Assembly: GCA_047125605.1 (NCBI GenBank)
Contig: CP138932.1
Span: 2,604,001-2,668,000 of the forward strand
Reading direction: 5' to 3'
From: JAKVBK01 sp022447275
GTDB lineage: Bacteria > Pseudomonadota > Alphaproteobacteria > Rhodobacterales > Rhodobacteraceae
DNA: 64,000 nucleotides
Positions 1 through 7,970 of the stretch are shown here, piece by piece (the first letter of the stretch is position 1; every line of letters starts with the position of its first letter). Made by a program: the position numbers and the translations under genes. The notes beneath the pieces are model-generated. The model saw only the letters and a list, made by a program, of their open reading frames with translations, did no database searches and was not told where the DNA came from.

Positions 1-336
1 ATTGCTACATTGCGGGCACAGCGAATATAGCAAGGCTTTAGCGGTCACATCGCGTAACACCACAGAGGCGACGGGTTGAAATTTAAGTGCAGCGCAGGTC
101 CTTTGATCTATTGGCACCAAGCTTCCTGTCACAGGTAGCTGGCAAGCTTTATACCCCGATCATTGCCACACATTTTCGATCATCGGAGTGGTGCGGATGG
201 GGTGGTACTTCCATATCCACCCGCTAAGCTGCGCACAATTTGGGGTTGATCTCTCTCACAGGGCGCGCGCCTTTCACTATTTCTTTTTGAAATCCCAACA
301 GGTCCCAACGGCAGGCGGACGAGGAGTAAAAGAGAT
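1..336. other. Left-edge non-coding stretch
   Basis: I see no convincing gene here. Short frames exist on both strands but have no recognisable domain and overlap the start of the next gene. The only functional element I can point to is the GAGGAG at 321-326, the ribosome-binding site of the following TTG-started gene. If that gene once had a full methylase N-terminus, it is not encoded here: its frame is closed by TGA at 247-249. Confidence 0.5.
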
Positions 337-1959
337 TTGGAAACACGTACGGAACAGGAACGCAGGCCTGGCCTGTATTCAAAGCCAATATTGCGGAATT
401 TTTTTGAAGTTCTGACTGAGGCGGTAGGCAAAGAAAATTGCCTTCATCTAACAAACCCTGGGTCTGAGTCTTTCGCACTTCCATCCGAAGTTCCGCAGGT
501 CGACGTGAATACTTATTATTCTGCCCTCGCGCACAAAAACGCCGAAGTCGTTGTTGTCGACTTACCAACGTTCGAGTTTGAACCTTCGATGATCGCTCTC
601 TCAACGCTGTCCAATCAGGGTTTAGCTTTCCTGGTAACCGATCCGCGCGGATTTTGGGACGAAGGTGGTAAGGAGACCCAAGACAACCTAAAAAAAATAG
701 GCTTCAACGTACTTGGCTATATCGAATTGCCAATTGTTGATTGGAATCCTGGAGATCCACGCCGCCCAACGCTCACGATTCTTTCTAGACAGGTGCATCG
801 CAGGCTGTTCACTGCATCGATTTCGGATAGCGTAGACGAGACAGTGATCGCGCATAATTTGGTCCAATATGATCCCGCCGTATGGGCAGAAAGCGGGTTT
901 GCTTCAGACTCGTCGGAGTTCCGAGGCTTCCGCTTGCCACGTATCCACAGTCAACAGCGGTCACTGCTCAAAGCTGAGAGCGGCTTTCATCTTTGTCGCC
1001 TTGGAGACTTCGTTTCCGACATCCAGCTTTGCCGTAGTACACGGGATATTGATCTGAACGAAGCTCAGGTTTCGATTTCATTGTATTTCAAGTGGTCGAG
1101 CAGAGATGTTGTGCAAGTAAAAGGCGACATCAGCTTTGGGGATGATCGGTTTGTAATAACTCTAAACGATGGCCTACTGCCTTCCTACTTCAAGATGTTT
1201 ATGAATTCTGAGCTTGGGCGCATGTGTCTGGAGGTAGCCTCCAGTGAATCAATCATGCCAAAGGTTGAGACTGAATACCTTCTAGAGTCTCAGATCCCAA
1301 TCCCTACACTTAGCACTCAGCGGAACCTTTTGAATGCCCATGAAAAGTTAGGGAAACTCCAAAACGAAATTTCCATACTGGAGAAGGAATTAATCTTTAA
1401 CCCGAAGAACATAGACACGATATCCGACGACGTGGAGAGCCTCTTGAGTTCGATTGGGCGACTGACAGCTGCCGATGAAATCAAGGCGCGTGTCCGATCC
1501 GGTGAGAACAAAACCACGGAGTTCAAGGAAACTTTCTCGTGGGACATTCGGGGAAAGCAGAAGCAAGGGTATATAGAAGAAGCATCTCTGAAAAGCATTG
1601 CAGGCTTTCTAAACACCGAAGGCGGCACCTTGTATATAGGCGTTCATGACAGCGGTGAAATTACAGGTGTCGATTTTGAAGTTCGGAAGCTCCACAAGAA
1701 TTCCGCTGATGCTTTTCTCCTATATTTCACAGCCAAAATAAGAGCGAAGTTTGGCGAACAATTCTATCCAAAAATCAATTGGAATATTGAGACCGTGGAC
1801 GGGAACAAAGTCTTGGTTGTGAACACCGAGAAAGGTCAGGAACCAGCCTTCTTGGATGGAGCGTTCTACGTAAGGGTGAACCCTGCCACCAACAAACTAG
1901 AAGGTGAGCAACTCTACAGGTATATGACGCAGCGGTTCAATCACAACAGCCTAGCCTGA
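337..1959 (+). CDS. Methylase-like / HsdS-like / AlbA_2 (Schlafen-type) DNA-binding protein
   Basis: A 540-residue protein with three recognisable parts. Residues ~65-135 resemble the second half of an N6-adenine methylase of HsdM type, but the catalytic NPPF motif position reads DLPTF (75-79) and no SAM-binding N-terminus precedes it, so methyl transfer is unlikely. Residues ~205-365 look like half of a type I specificity subunit, including the IPIPTLSTQRNLL segment and a coiled-coil spacer. Residues ~389-505 are an AlbA_2 (Schlafen N-terminal) domain: TEFKETF, then GFLNTEGGTLYIGVHDSGEI. The TTG start is chosen because GAGGAG lies 10 bases upstream. Its place beside mobilization genes and a CBASS suggests a defence or regulatory role; that is inference. 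A decayed restriction enzyme is the alternative. Confidence 0.75.
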   Translation: METRTEQERRPGLYSKPILRNFFEVLTEAVGKENCLHLTNPGSESFALPSEVPQVDVNTYYSALAHKNAEVVVVDLPTFEFEPSMIALSTLSNQGLAFLVTDPRGFWDEGGKETQDNLKKIGFNVLGYIELPIVDWNPGDPRRPTLTILSRQVHRRLFTASISDSVDETVIAHNLVQYDPAVWAESGFASDSSEFRGFRLPRIHSQQRSLLKAESGFHLCRLGDFVSDIQLCRSTRDIDLNEAQVSISLYFKWSSRDVVQVKGDISFGDDRFVITLNDGLLPSYFKMFMNSELGRMCLEVASSESIMPKVETEYLLESQIPIPTLSTQRNLLNAHEKLGKLQNEISILEKELIFNPKNIDTISDDVESLLSSIGRLTAADEIKARVRSGENKTTEFKETFSWDIRGKQKQGYIEEASLKSIAGFLNTEGGTLYIGVHDSGEITGVDFEVRKLHKNSADAFLLYFTAKIRAKFGEQFYPKINWNIETVDGNKVLVVNTEKGQEPAFLDGAFYVRVNPATNKLEGEQLYRYMTQRFNHNSLA

Positions 1960-1988
1960 GTGGCTCGCTCTGAATATGTGTGAATAAC

Positions 1989-2026
1989 CGGCCCGGGTTC
2001 GATCAGTGTAACGATCGCCTGGGCCG
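1989..2026. repeat. GC-rich imperfect inverted repeat after the AlbA_2 gene
   Basis: CGGCCCGGG...CGATC pairs with GATCGCCTGGGCCG after a short loop, with one mismatch and a small bulge, about 30 bases past the stop codon. It could end the transcript, but no run of T follows, so it is not a classical intrinsic terminator. Confidence 0.35.
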
Positions 2027-2199
2027 ACTGACATAGATTGCAACGAAGAAGAAACGTTCCCCAAACCCTCGCTATTTGAGTGCATAGCTTGTGGAGCCTG
2101 AGCAACACCACAGCCCGACCAAAAATCGTCCGCTTTGGCCTTTAGCGAGCGATCCAGTAAGCGCTGAGTAATTTAGATAGATGATCCGTTGGGCTTCTA

Positions 2200-3432
2200 T
2201 CAATTTCTGACCCGCACCCGTCCACGCACAACACGTCGTACACGCAGCCGTTCTCCCCGTGTCTCTGTCGCCTCGGGTTCTGGTTCTGCCTCCAAGTCGA
2301 CTTTGTGACTGAATTCGTCGGTCAAATCGCCGGGTGCTTCCTCCTCACTCTCAGCCCATCTCATCGCGGCCTCCATAGGGCATTTGCTGCGTGTCATATC
2401 AATCGCTCCAGCTCCTAAAATGGCGGCGTTAAGTTCTGCCTCATTCGCCGCTTCGCGAACCTTCTGCTTGTCGCGCTCAGCTTGCTCGCGGCGTCGCCGC
2501 TCGTTCTCCAGCGCGATGCGTTCAGACTCGCCCTCGAGCCGAGCTTTCTCGCGAGCGAGGCGGCGAAGTTCGAACCAGGCCTCCCACCGCGTCTCGTTCT
2601 CGTCGCGCACGATAGCGTTGCGCACTGTGACCATGGGCTCGTCGAAGAAAACGATCGCGGCACGGTGCTTGGCTGTCCTGATGGGCCCAACATGTTCCTG
2701 CGCGCGAAGGCCTTCCGGAGCGTCTCCCGCCTTAGCCATGTCCTCGTAGGATCGAAGATCGATCCGCGCGCCCGATCCGGCTTTCTTTAGCGCGGCATTG
2801 GTTCTGCGCTCCCACTCGGCGCGGATCAACCTCACTTCCTCCGGCCCGGATGGCCTCCGATCGAGCTTGTGGGTCTTATCGCCGAACATCCCACTGGCCC
2901 GATCTACCGCGCGAACCGTCCATCGAATGTGTGCGTGGAAGTTCAGGTTCGTGATGTTCTTGTCAGACAGCGCTCTGTGGTATTCCGCGCGCCCGGCATC
3001 TGTGTCTCGACCCCTCCAAAGGCTTTTTCCGGTATTCTTGTCGTGAAAAGTTGGCGCGTGCACGACCCAGTGGCTAGCGACGCCATACCGGTCTTTCAGG
3101 AAGAGACAGAACCCTCGAACAAGGCTCAGCTGATCGTCGAGCGGCAGCTCGGCAGGCAGCGCAGGCCGTAGTTCCCGCGCGACCCGCGCATTTTTTCGCT
3201 TCTCGCTTGCTTCTGCTGCATTCCAGAGCTCTTCCGCTGATCCATTCCAGTGCACGAGCCCTTCCCCAAGAAGGCCAGGGACGCGGCTGTAGTTGTGGAT
3301 TAGTCCCGTTCGCTCATCGACCATACGCGTGCGTGCCGCGTAGGCGGCAGCTGCCACTGAGGAGCGGCCGTCTGTTCTAGACAGGACGATGAGTGGGCAA
3401 TGGCTTGCCGGATGAAGCGCGCGATTTTTCAT
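2200..3432 (-). CDS. MobA/MobL-family relaxase (MOBQ)
   Basis: A 410-residue relaxase that would nick the adjacent oriT and pilot single-stranded DNA during mobilization by another element's conjugation machinery. Visible family signatures are the N-terminal SSVAAAAYAARTRM stretch (residues 24-37), H121 and H125, and the metal-binding HAH triad region (NFHAHIRW, H166/H168). Residues ~290-340 form a charged coiled coil and the C-terminus is acidic then arginine-rich. There is no primase or helicase part, so this is a short MobA/MobL form. The gene reads away from an RSF1010-type oriT, the usual arrangement. No strong ribosome-binding site is visible at this ATG. The absence of conjugation (T4SS) genes in the window fits a mobilizable rather than self-transmissible element. 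Confidence 0.85.
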   Translation of the reverse strand: MKNRALHPASHCPLIVLSRTDGRSSVAAAAYAARTRMVDERTGLIHNYSRVPGLLGEGLVHWNGSAEELWNAAEASEKRKNARVARELRPALPAELPLDDQLSLVRGFCLFLKDRYGVASHWVVHAPTFHDKNTGKSLWRGRDTDAGRAEYHRALSDKNITNLNFHAHIRWTVRAVDRASGMFGDKTHKLDRRPSGPEEVRLIRAEWERRTNAALKKAGSGARIDLRSYEDMAKAGDAPEGLRAQEHVGPIRTAKHRAAIVFFDEPMVTVRNAIVRDENETRWEAWFELRRLAREKARLEGESERIALENERRRREQAERDKQKVREAANEAELNAAILGAGAIDMTRSKCPMEAAMRWAESEEEAPGDLTDEFSHKVDLEAEPEPEATETRGERLRVRRVVRGRVRVRN

Positions 3433-3490
3433 GCGAAGGAAATCGTGCCCGCAAGCGTTTCTCGCTCAAAAAGCCCGCTGCAAGCGCGCG

Positions 3491-3520
3491 GCAAACCTCA
3501 GGTTTGCGTAACTGCGCCCT
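3491..3520. other. oriT: Putative oriT (MOBQ / RSF1010 type)
   Basis: A perfect 7-bp inverted repeat, GCAAACC-TCA-GGTTTGC (3491-3507), is followed directly by GTAACTGCGCCCTTG. RSF1010-family origins have the same layout: an inverted repeat, then TAAGTGCG/CCCT with the nick inside this core. The core here differs from that consensus by C for G at one position. It sits 59 bp upstream of the relaxase start, between divergent mob genes. Seen: repeat and core. Inferred: nick position and function. Confidence 0.7.
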
Positions 3521-3644
3521 TGCCTTTGGCCGCGGGCCAGGTGGGCAATTTCATCGTGGGTACGATTAATGCCTCCGAACAGCTGCGATCTAAGACCTCA
3601 GGCACGATCTCCTCTCCATGAAACTTTCAACTTGGAGAAGTACC

Positions 3645-3998
3645 ATGCCGACAATTGACCAGCAGATAGACGCACTCGAAAAAAAGGTGGAGGAGTACCA
3701 CAATCGTTTGCGGGACCTCAAAGTGCGAGCGAGCAAGCAGCGACAGAAAGATAACACGCGGCGCAAAGTGCTCTATGGGGCAGCGTTTCTTATCTCTCTC
3801 GATTCCATAGCCGAAGAGGAGCGCAAGCGCTGTTTGGAACGAGTTGAAGCTTGCATCTCTAGATCGAAGGACCGGGAGTTTCTGGGGCTTCAACCATTGC
3901 TACGTCCGAGCTCTGGCAACCAAACGACACCAAATGAAAGTGAAGGCGTCACAGGGGAGCTACCGTTTGGCGATCCGAGCTGGAAGAAACAAAGCTAG
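3645..3998 (+). CDS. TraC/TraD-like mobilization accessory protein
   Basis: A 117-residue basic protein divergent from the relaxase across the oriT. The N-terminus is a coiled coil (IDALEKKVEEYHNRLRDLK) followed by RQKDNTRRKVLYGAAFL, the arginine-rich motif of the small TraC/TraD/MobC-like accessory proteins of MOBQ elements, which bind near oriT and help relaxosome assembly. The ATG at 3645 is preferred over an in-frame ATG at 3618 because GGAG lies 7 bases upstream of 3645. The C-terminal ~35 residues (PSSGNQTTPNESEG onward) look disordered. Family assignment rests on this motif and the context. Confidence 0.65.
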   Translation: MPTIDQQIDALEKKVEEYHNRLRDLKVRASKQRQKDNTRRKVLYGAAFLISLDSIAEEERKRCLERVEACISRSKDREFLGLQPLLRPSSGNQTTPNESEGVTGELPFGDPSWKKQS

Positions 3999-4183
3999 CT
4001 GCGGGCCGCAGTTCTTAACAATCATTTGGCTTTGGGTTTTTTGCCTCTAGCAACCAGTACAGAGCGGCCCCCTCGGGGGGTGAACCGACGCATTCAGCTT
4101 CTCGGGACATGGCGACCAAGCTTCAGGTCGTTATGAGAAGTGAAAGATAGCCTTAGCTTTTGGGGACCATAAGTTGAGCTGGG

Positions 4184-4206
4184 CTCCGTCACGTAACGTG
4201 ACGGAG
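4184..4206. repeat. Perfect 23-bp palindrome (11-bp arms)
   Basis: CTCCGTCACGT-A-ACGTGACGGAG is a perfect inverted repeat with a one-base centre. A one-base loop suits a dimeric protein-binding site or an element end better than an RNA terminator, and no T run follows. It lies just upstream of a transposase-like remnant. Confidence 0.6.
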
Positions 4207-4241
4207 GCTTCAACCGTAGTTTTCACATAGGTGTGGCTGGG

Positions 4242-4361
4242 ATGCAGACGTTCTCCGCAGTGTACGCCAACGTCTGGAATGCGGACAAAACGGACCTTGG
4301 ACGCAATCGCCGCTATGACCGCTTCCGTCTCAAAGCTGCCGTTCGTGTGAAACGCGTCTAA
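4242..4361 (+). pseudogene. Possible IS6-family transposase C-terminal remnant
   Basis: The frame reads MQTFSAVYANVWN, then a degenerate RNRRYDRFRLKAAV stretch, and stops at TAA 4359. IS6/IS26-type transposases end with a similar pattern (QTF-x-x-(I/V)-x-A-x-(V/I)-x-N, then R-x-x-(Y/F)-x-x-x-R-x-x-AA). There is no catalytic part and no intact terminal repeat. This rests on remembered family pattern only. Confidence 0.4.
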
Positions 4362-4552
4362 TGGCAGCTCCCAGCCCGGAGCACTCCTAGAAAATCAACG
4401 ACATGGGCGGAAAGGGGCAATTCCCTTCAGGTGCGAAACACGGAACCATCGCTTCGATAGCGGACATTCGCAATGTGAAAAATTAAGCGACCGAACGCAC
4501 GGATACTGCTGGGGAAAAGTGTTTTTGCATCTTGTCAATTTAGTCGGTTCGA

Positions 4553-5209
4553 TCACCTTTCTTTGGACATTGGGTGAATTCGTTCTTCAGAGGTCAGCTG
4601 GGTATTGGTTCGCCGGTTTCGGAATGTGAATTCCAGTTCGCCGGTAGTTTTGCGTTCTGTGAAATACTTACCTGAAAGGCTCCAACCTGGGCTTGTACCA
4701 AACTCCAATACTGACGTTCCATGATGGATCGCGCTTCGCTCTGAGAACCCCGGTTTTGGTTCGCTACGGTATGTATAGATCAGCTTTTCGATGTGACTGT
4801 TACGGTCACGTTCAATCCCTGCTGAGATCGAGTAGCTGTTCATCTCTCCTGTCCGCACAACACAGCTCATGCTGAACAGCGTCTGTTTTACAACCAGCAC
4901 CGAAGTTATAGGGCCAATACCCTCATTCGTTGCGGGATTGATCCAATCGGATTGTAAAACGCCTTCCCATGTCCCATTTAGATTTGGCACCATAACTAGC
5001 CAACCTTTGAACCAAGGAAATTTCCACCCTTTCCATAAAAAGAGTGCCAATGCCATTGTGGTTACAGACAGGGCCGTTGAGTAAGCTCTAAAAAAACCAG
5101 TGGTATCTTCCAAGTCATAAACGCCAAAATAGTTTAAGCAAAACATTAAGATTGAAAACAGTGCAATAGCTAAGCCAACGAGGACCCTTAAATTTAAAGT
5201 GTTACTCAT
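4553..5209 (-). CDS. cap15: CBASS effector, Cap15-like 2TM beta-barrel protein
   Basis: A 218-residue membrane protein with two N-terminal transmembrane helices (about residues 8-30 and 42-60) and a beta-rich domain from ~73. The domain opens with NLNGTWEG (76-83) and later has HHGTSVLEF and LSGKYFTERKTTGELEF. This matches the SMODS-associated 2TM beta-strand-rich effectors (Cap15), in which the barrel binds a cyclic nucleotide and the helices oligomerise to disrupt the inner membrane and kill the infected cell. Its ATG overlaps the stop of the upstream CD-NTase gene by four bases (ATGA), so the two are translationally coupled. No accessory Cap genes are present, as in a minimal type I CBASS. 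Confidence 0.8.
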   Translation of the reverse strand: MSNTLNLRVLVGLAIALFSILMFCLNYFGVYDLEDTTGFFRAYSTALSVTTMALALFLWKGWKFPWFKGWLVMVPNLNGTWEGVLQSDWINPATNEGIGPITSVLVVKQTLFSMSCVVRTGEMNSYSISAGIERDRNSHIEKLIYTYRSEPKPGFSERSAIHHGTSVLEFGTSPGWSLSGKYFTERKTTGELEFTFRNRRTNTQLTSEERIHPMSKER

Positions 5210-6060
5210 AATTCAGCTCTATTCCAAATGTTGGAAATCGCAGTCTTAGCGTCTTCCTTGGTCCACGAGTTGCCTCTGAAGAGGTATTTGAGTTCGCTGA
5301 CTTCACCCCACTCATCAGACACCGGGGTTCCTAATGATTGGTATATAAAGGCAAGGCTAGAGCGCAGTGTCTGTTCATAAGTTGTCTGTGCAAAATGAGA
5401 GTTTGGTACATTCCACATTAGGCACTCTAACAAAAATCCGGGGACTGGTTCCGGTGCCAGATCGTTAAGAGACTTTACCACACGAACCATTCGCTTATAT
5501 CGGCGGCCTGTTGTGTTATTTTTAAAAACACCGTTGGACTTGTGTTGTTCAGGCCAGTTGATCACGCGTCCACCGTTGTCGGGTCGGAGTTCGACACCTT
5601 CAATATGCGAGCCAATTTCCGAATACCGACGGTGTTCGAGAAATGGAGCCACGTCTGCTTCAACATGATAGGAGTTTGCCTTTATATCAAAGGCCTTATT
5701 TCCTCGCGTAACAGTCCCGCCTCGAAAATAAGACGTAAGGGCTTCACCAACTTCGTTCTTGAATGTCGCGTAAGTATAGCTGGCGGGCGTTAAACCAAAG
5801 TCATCATGAGACTTGCCCTCTGGGTATATCGAAAAAACGCTTTCATGGCATACAATACCTACATCGACGTCACTTTTCCGCGCTGTGTTTGTATTATTGG
5901 CATATGACCCTTGCATAAATACAGTGATTTTGCGCCTCTTGAGCGCTTCGCTTGCTTGAATAGCCCTCCGGATCATGTCTTCCGCATTCTTGCAGCGATC
6001 TTCTTGTGTCTTGCTTGGTGGTTGTGCCCAAGCTCTGAGCTGGTCTTCTGAAACAGTCAT
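5206..6060 (-). CDS. CBASS CD-NTase (cGAS/DncV-like nucleotidyltransferase)
   Basis: A 284-residue enzyme that makes a cyclic oligonucleotide alarm signal on phage infection. The nucleotidyltransferase motif is clear: GS at 51-52 in FMQGSYANNT, D64-V-D66 in KSDVDVGIV, and a third acidic position in HVEADVAPF (D136). The remaining helical half (GRRYKRMVRVVKSLN onward) fits the C-terminal domain of this fold. It is first in a two-gene operon with the Cap15-like effector. GGAG lies about nine bases upstream of the ATG. I do not assign a clade or a nucleotide product from sequence alone. Length and motif order look intact. Confidence 0.85.
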   Translation of the reverse strand: MTVSEDQLRAWAQPPSKTQEDRCKNAEDMIRRAIQASEALKRRKITVFMQGSYANNTNTARKSDVDVGIVCHESVFSIYPEGKSHDDFGLTPASYTYATFKNEVGEALTSYFRGGTVTRGNKAFDIKANSYHVEADVAPFLEHRRYSEIGSHIEGVELRPDNGGRVINWPEQHKSNGVFKNNTTGRRYKRMVRVVKSLNDLAPEPVPGFLLECLMWNVPNSHFAQTTYEQTLRSSLAFIYQSLGTPVSDEWGEVSELKYLFRGNSWTKEDAKTAISNIWNRAEL

Positions 6061-6651
6061 CTAAATCTCCAAATCAAATTTCTTTACCGTACTATCAGCG
6101 TTAGCTGTCGAGGCTGCAATTTATAGTTGTGCCCAGTCAAATTCAGTCACTGTATATAGCTAGAGTGCCATACAGTTCCTGTACAAAACGAACGTCAGAT
6201 AAGAGGACTGCAAACGCAGCTTCCGGTTGGCATGCCGAATGTTGCTTATGGGCCATTCTCTAAACTTTGCAAAGTCTGCTCCCTGCGCAAAGGGGACATC
6301 GGTGCAAGGTGCAGCGAATGACCGCTTCCCGCCCTGAGCAGCCGTTCACCCACTCCGCAGCATCAGTAGGTTCGGGCTCAGAGCAGACATTCGCTGCGAC
6401 AACCTCAAACGTCAGCCAATCATCGTTCGCGATATCGGCGTGGTTTAATGGGCTTGCGGCATAAACACTGACGGTACTGGCCAAAACCGTAGAAGAAGCG
6501 CAACTGACGCTGAGCGCCCTTCAGGGAAAATTTTCCCTAAAATCAGTCCGTGTAGCCTCGCTGCTTTGTCACCGAAAACAGAAACCTACCGCGGAAAGTC
6601 CGCGGTAGGTGTGTGATGTATGTCCCGAGAACCTGAATGCGTCGGGGGTGA
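6061..6651. other. Intergenic stretch between CBASS and recombinase remnant
   Basis: The CBASS promoter should lie in the first ~150 bases. Two structures stand out. A 10-bp inverted repeat (GCAGCGAATG at 6311-6320, CATTCGCTGC at 6388-6397) brackets a ~67-bp interior. A strong hairpin lies at 6584-6610. Overlapping short frames at 6260-6484 have no recognisable domain. No gene is called. Confidence 0.5.
6584..6610. repeat. Perfect 12-bp stem hairpin before the recombinase remnant
   Basis: ACCTACCGCGGA-AAG-TCCGCGGTAGGT pairs perfectly over 12 bp with a three-base loop. No T run follows on either side. Its position 40 bp before a serine-recombinase fragment allows a role as a recombination-site remnant or as a terminator for passing transcription; neither is shown. 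Confidence 0.6.
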
Positions 6652-6984
6652 ACCCGTGCAATCAGCAAGAGAACCAAGGATGCACTGGCGGCTGCAAAGG
6701 CCCGTGGTCAGGTGCTGGGTGCATACAGCAAAGACGACAAGACAAAGTTCGTGGGGCGCACAGGTACACGTGAGGACTGTCTGAAGGCAGCAGCAGGCAA
6801 GAAAGCTAAGGCAGACGAGACCGCCCAGAAGATGCGCCATTTCATTGAGGACTGTGGTATGTCACCAGATGCACCTGCAAAGGCCCTAGCAAGGTTCCTG
6901 ACGGAACGTGGTGTTCAAACCCCATCAGGTCGCTCAACAGTCTGGCAGGCTACTACGGTGCAGAGGCTCAAGGCTCGTTGGTAA
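6652..6984 (+). pseudogene. Serine recombinase (resolvase/invertase), C-terminal fragment
   Basis: After a TGA at 6649 the frame runs TRAISKRTKDALAAAKARGQ, the hinge and start of the DNA-binding part of Tn3-resolvase/invertase-type serine recombinases. It ends with ARFLTERGVQTPSGRS...ATTVQRL, the helix-turn-helix region. The catalytic serine domain (about 130 residues) is absent. The sequence between is well kept, so the truncation may be recent. An alternative reading, a small regulator starting at GTG 6712, is less likely. Confidence 0.7.
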
Positions 6985-7097
6985 GCGTGGGTGTGACCAC
7001 ATCCTCCAGACCGCTTGAAGCTAATTCCCGTGAGTGTTCATCGTTATTGCTTTCCAATGGATGGTTGGGAGGAGCGGTTGCCCGCCCCTCAGGTTTG

Positions 7098-7418
7098 TCA
7101 GCAGCGAAGCAGTCGTGCCTCGAGAGCGACGATCTTGCCTTTGCTGGTTCCGATTTGGCCGGACACGTCATTGCCCGAAAGTGAACTGACCGGGACACCG
7201 ATTAGAAATACGCCAACTGCGTCACCAGTAACGGCGCTCTTCTGCTTGGCGCTTAGCGCATCGAGCGTTGCTTGCTCTGCCGTGAGGAGAGACCGCGCTT
7301 TGCTGCAGGAGAGATTGTCGAAGGCGCCAGCCATCGATACCGGGGCGATAGAATCAGGTCCTTGCGCGCAAGCGGTAAGCATAGCGAGACAGCCCGCTGC
7401 AGCGAGAGTTTTGTACAT
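7098..7418 (-). CDS. Small lipoprotein of unknown function
   Basis: 106 residues with a lipoprotein signal peptide ending in a lipobox (LAMLTAC, Cys17). The mature part has a cysteine (NLSCSKARSLL), a small hydrophobic stretch (AVGVFLIGVPVSSL) and a short helix before a terminal RLLRC. This pattern of a Cys-Ser start, an alanine-rich helix and 'GxxVG.fligvP' appears in small predicted lipoproteins of marine alphaproteobacteria; no function is known to me. AAGGAAA lies upstream of the ATG. It stands alone between a recombinase remnant and a repeat region. Confidence 0.65.
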   Translation of the reverse strand: MYKTLAAAGCLAMLTACAQGPDSIAPVSMAGAFDNLSCSKARSLLTAEQATLDALSAKQKSAVTGDAVGVFLIGVPVSSLSGNDVSGQIGTSKGKIVALEARLLRC

Positions 7419-7932
7419 ATAAGTTTCCTTTGATTGCGGTTAGTGAAAAGGTGTCGCCAGATGTCGGCGCGTTGACTTTGTAATTCCGTGGCTGTTCCAG
7501 AGCGAATGTCGCCTGTACTACGATGTTCATATTGCAATTCACGGTTACGAGATTTTCACTGCAGAAGTGATCCCGCGACACCGCGCAAGGCCTGCCCGAA
7601 AGGCATTTATATCGGTCGAGTATGGATCAACTACAGATTCATGAGTCGCGAGAGACTGCGTGACGCAACCTGACAAAATGAACACTAAACACCTACAAAT
7701 AAACGAACCTACAAAAACACTCAGTCTTTCTTAGATTGTAGAAACCATATGCTCTGCATGATTGCAACCGTCAAAGTGGAGCTGCTAGTGCCTTGGCAAT
7801 TGCTTGGGACCCTCCCCCAAACTGCCCACCGATTTCACAGGGATTGGTTTCCACCTCAGAATCCAAGACCAGTAAAAATCTTTGGTCCATCGCACACGAA
7901 CCTGCACTGGTCAGAGCCAATGCATCACGTCA
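7419..7932. other. Non-coding stretch containing most of direct-repeat copy A
   Basis: Short frames here (7488-7673 and 7749-7943 on the plus strand) have no domain. From 7806 on the sequence is copy A of the ~165-bp repeat described separately; the peptide SEPMHHVTNV that ends the frame at 7943 recurs at the end of the frame in copy B, which is repeat similarity rather than a gene. Confidence 0.5.
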
Positions 7933-7970
7933 CTAACGTGTAGCAACGAGGGTTGAAGAGCGAGTGCCCT
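7806..7970. repeat. Imperfect direct repeat, copy A (~165 bp)
   Basis: Starts GGGACC and ends GCCCT. It aligns along its length with copy B at 8943-9105, I judge at roughly 80 percent identity, with near-identical blocks such as GAGCCAATGCA-CACGTCACTAACGTGTAGCAAC. Its right end overlaps the last codons of the PAP2-family gene. Confidence 0.75.

Larger units (their letters stand above)
3999..4552. other. Non-coding stretch with transposase remnant and palindrome
   Basis: Between the mobilization gene and the end of the CBASS effector gene. Besides the palindrome at 4184-4206 and the possible transposase remnant at 4242-4361, listed separately, it holds a GC hairpin around 4068-4080 (CCCCC-TC-GGGGG type). 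No intact gene is visible. Confidence 0.5.

Noticed and set aside
6260..6484. 74-codon minus-strand frame
   Set aside because: No ribosome-binding site or domain; overlaps an inverted-repeat element and an equally open plus-strand frame.
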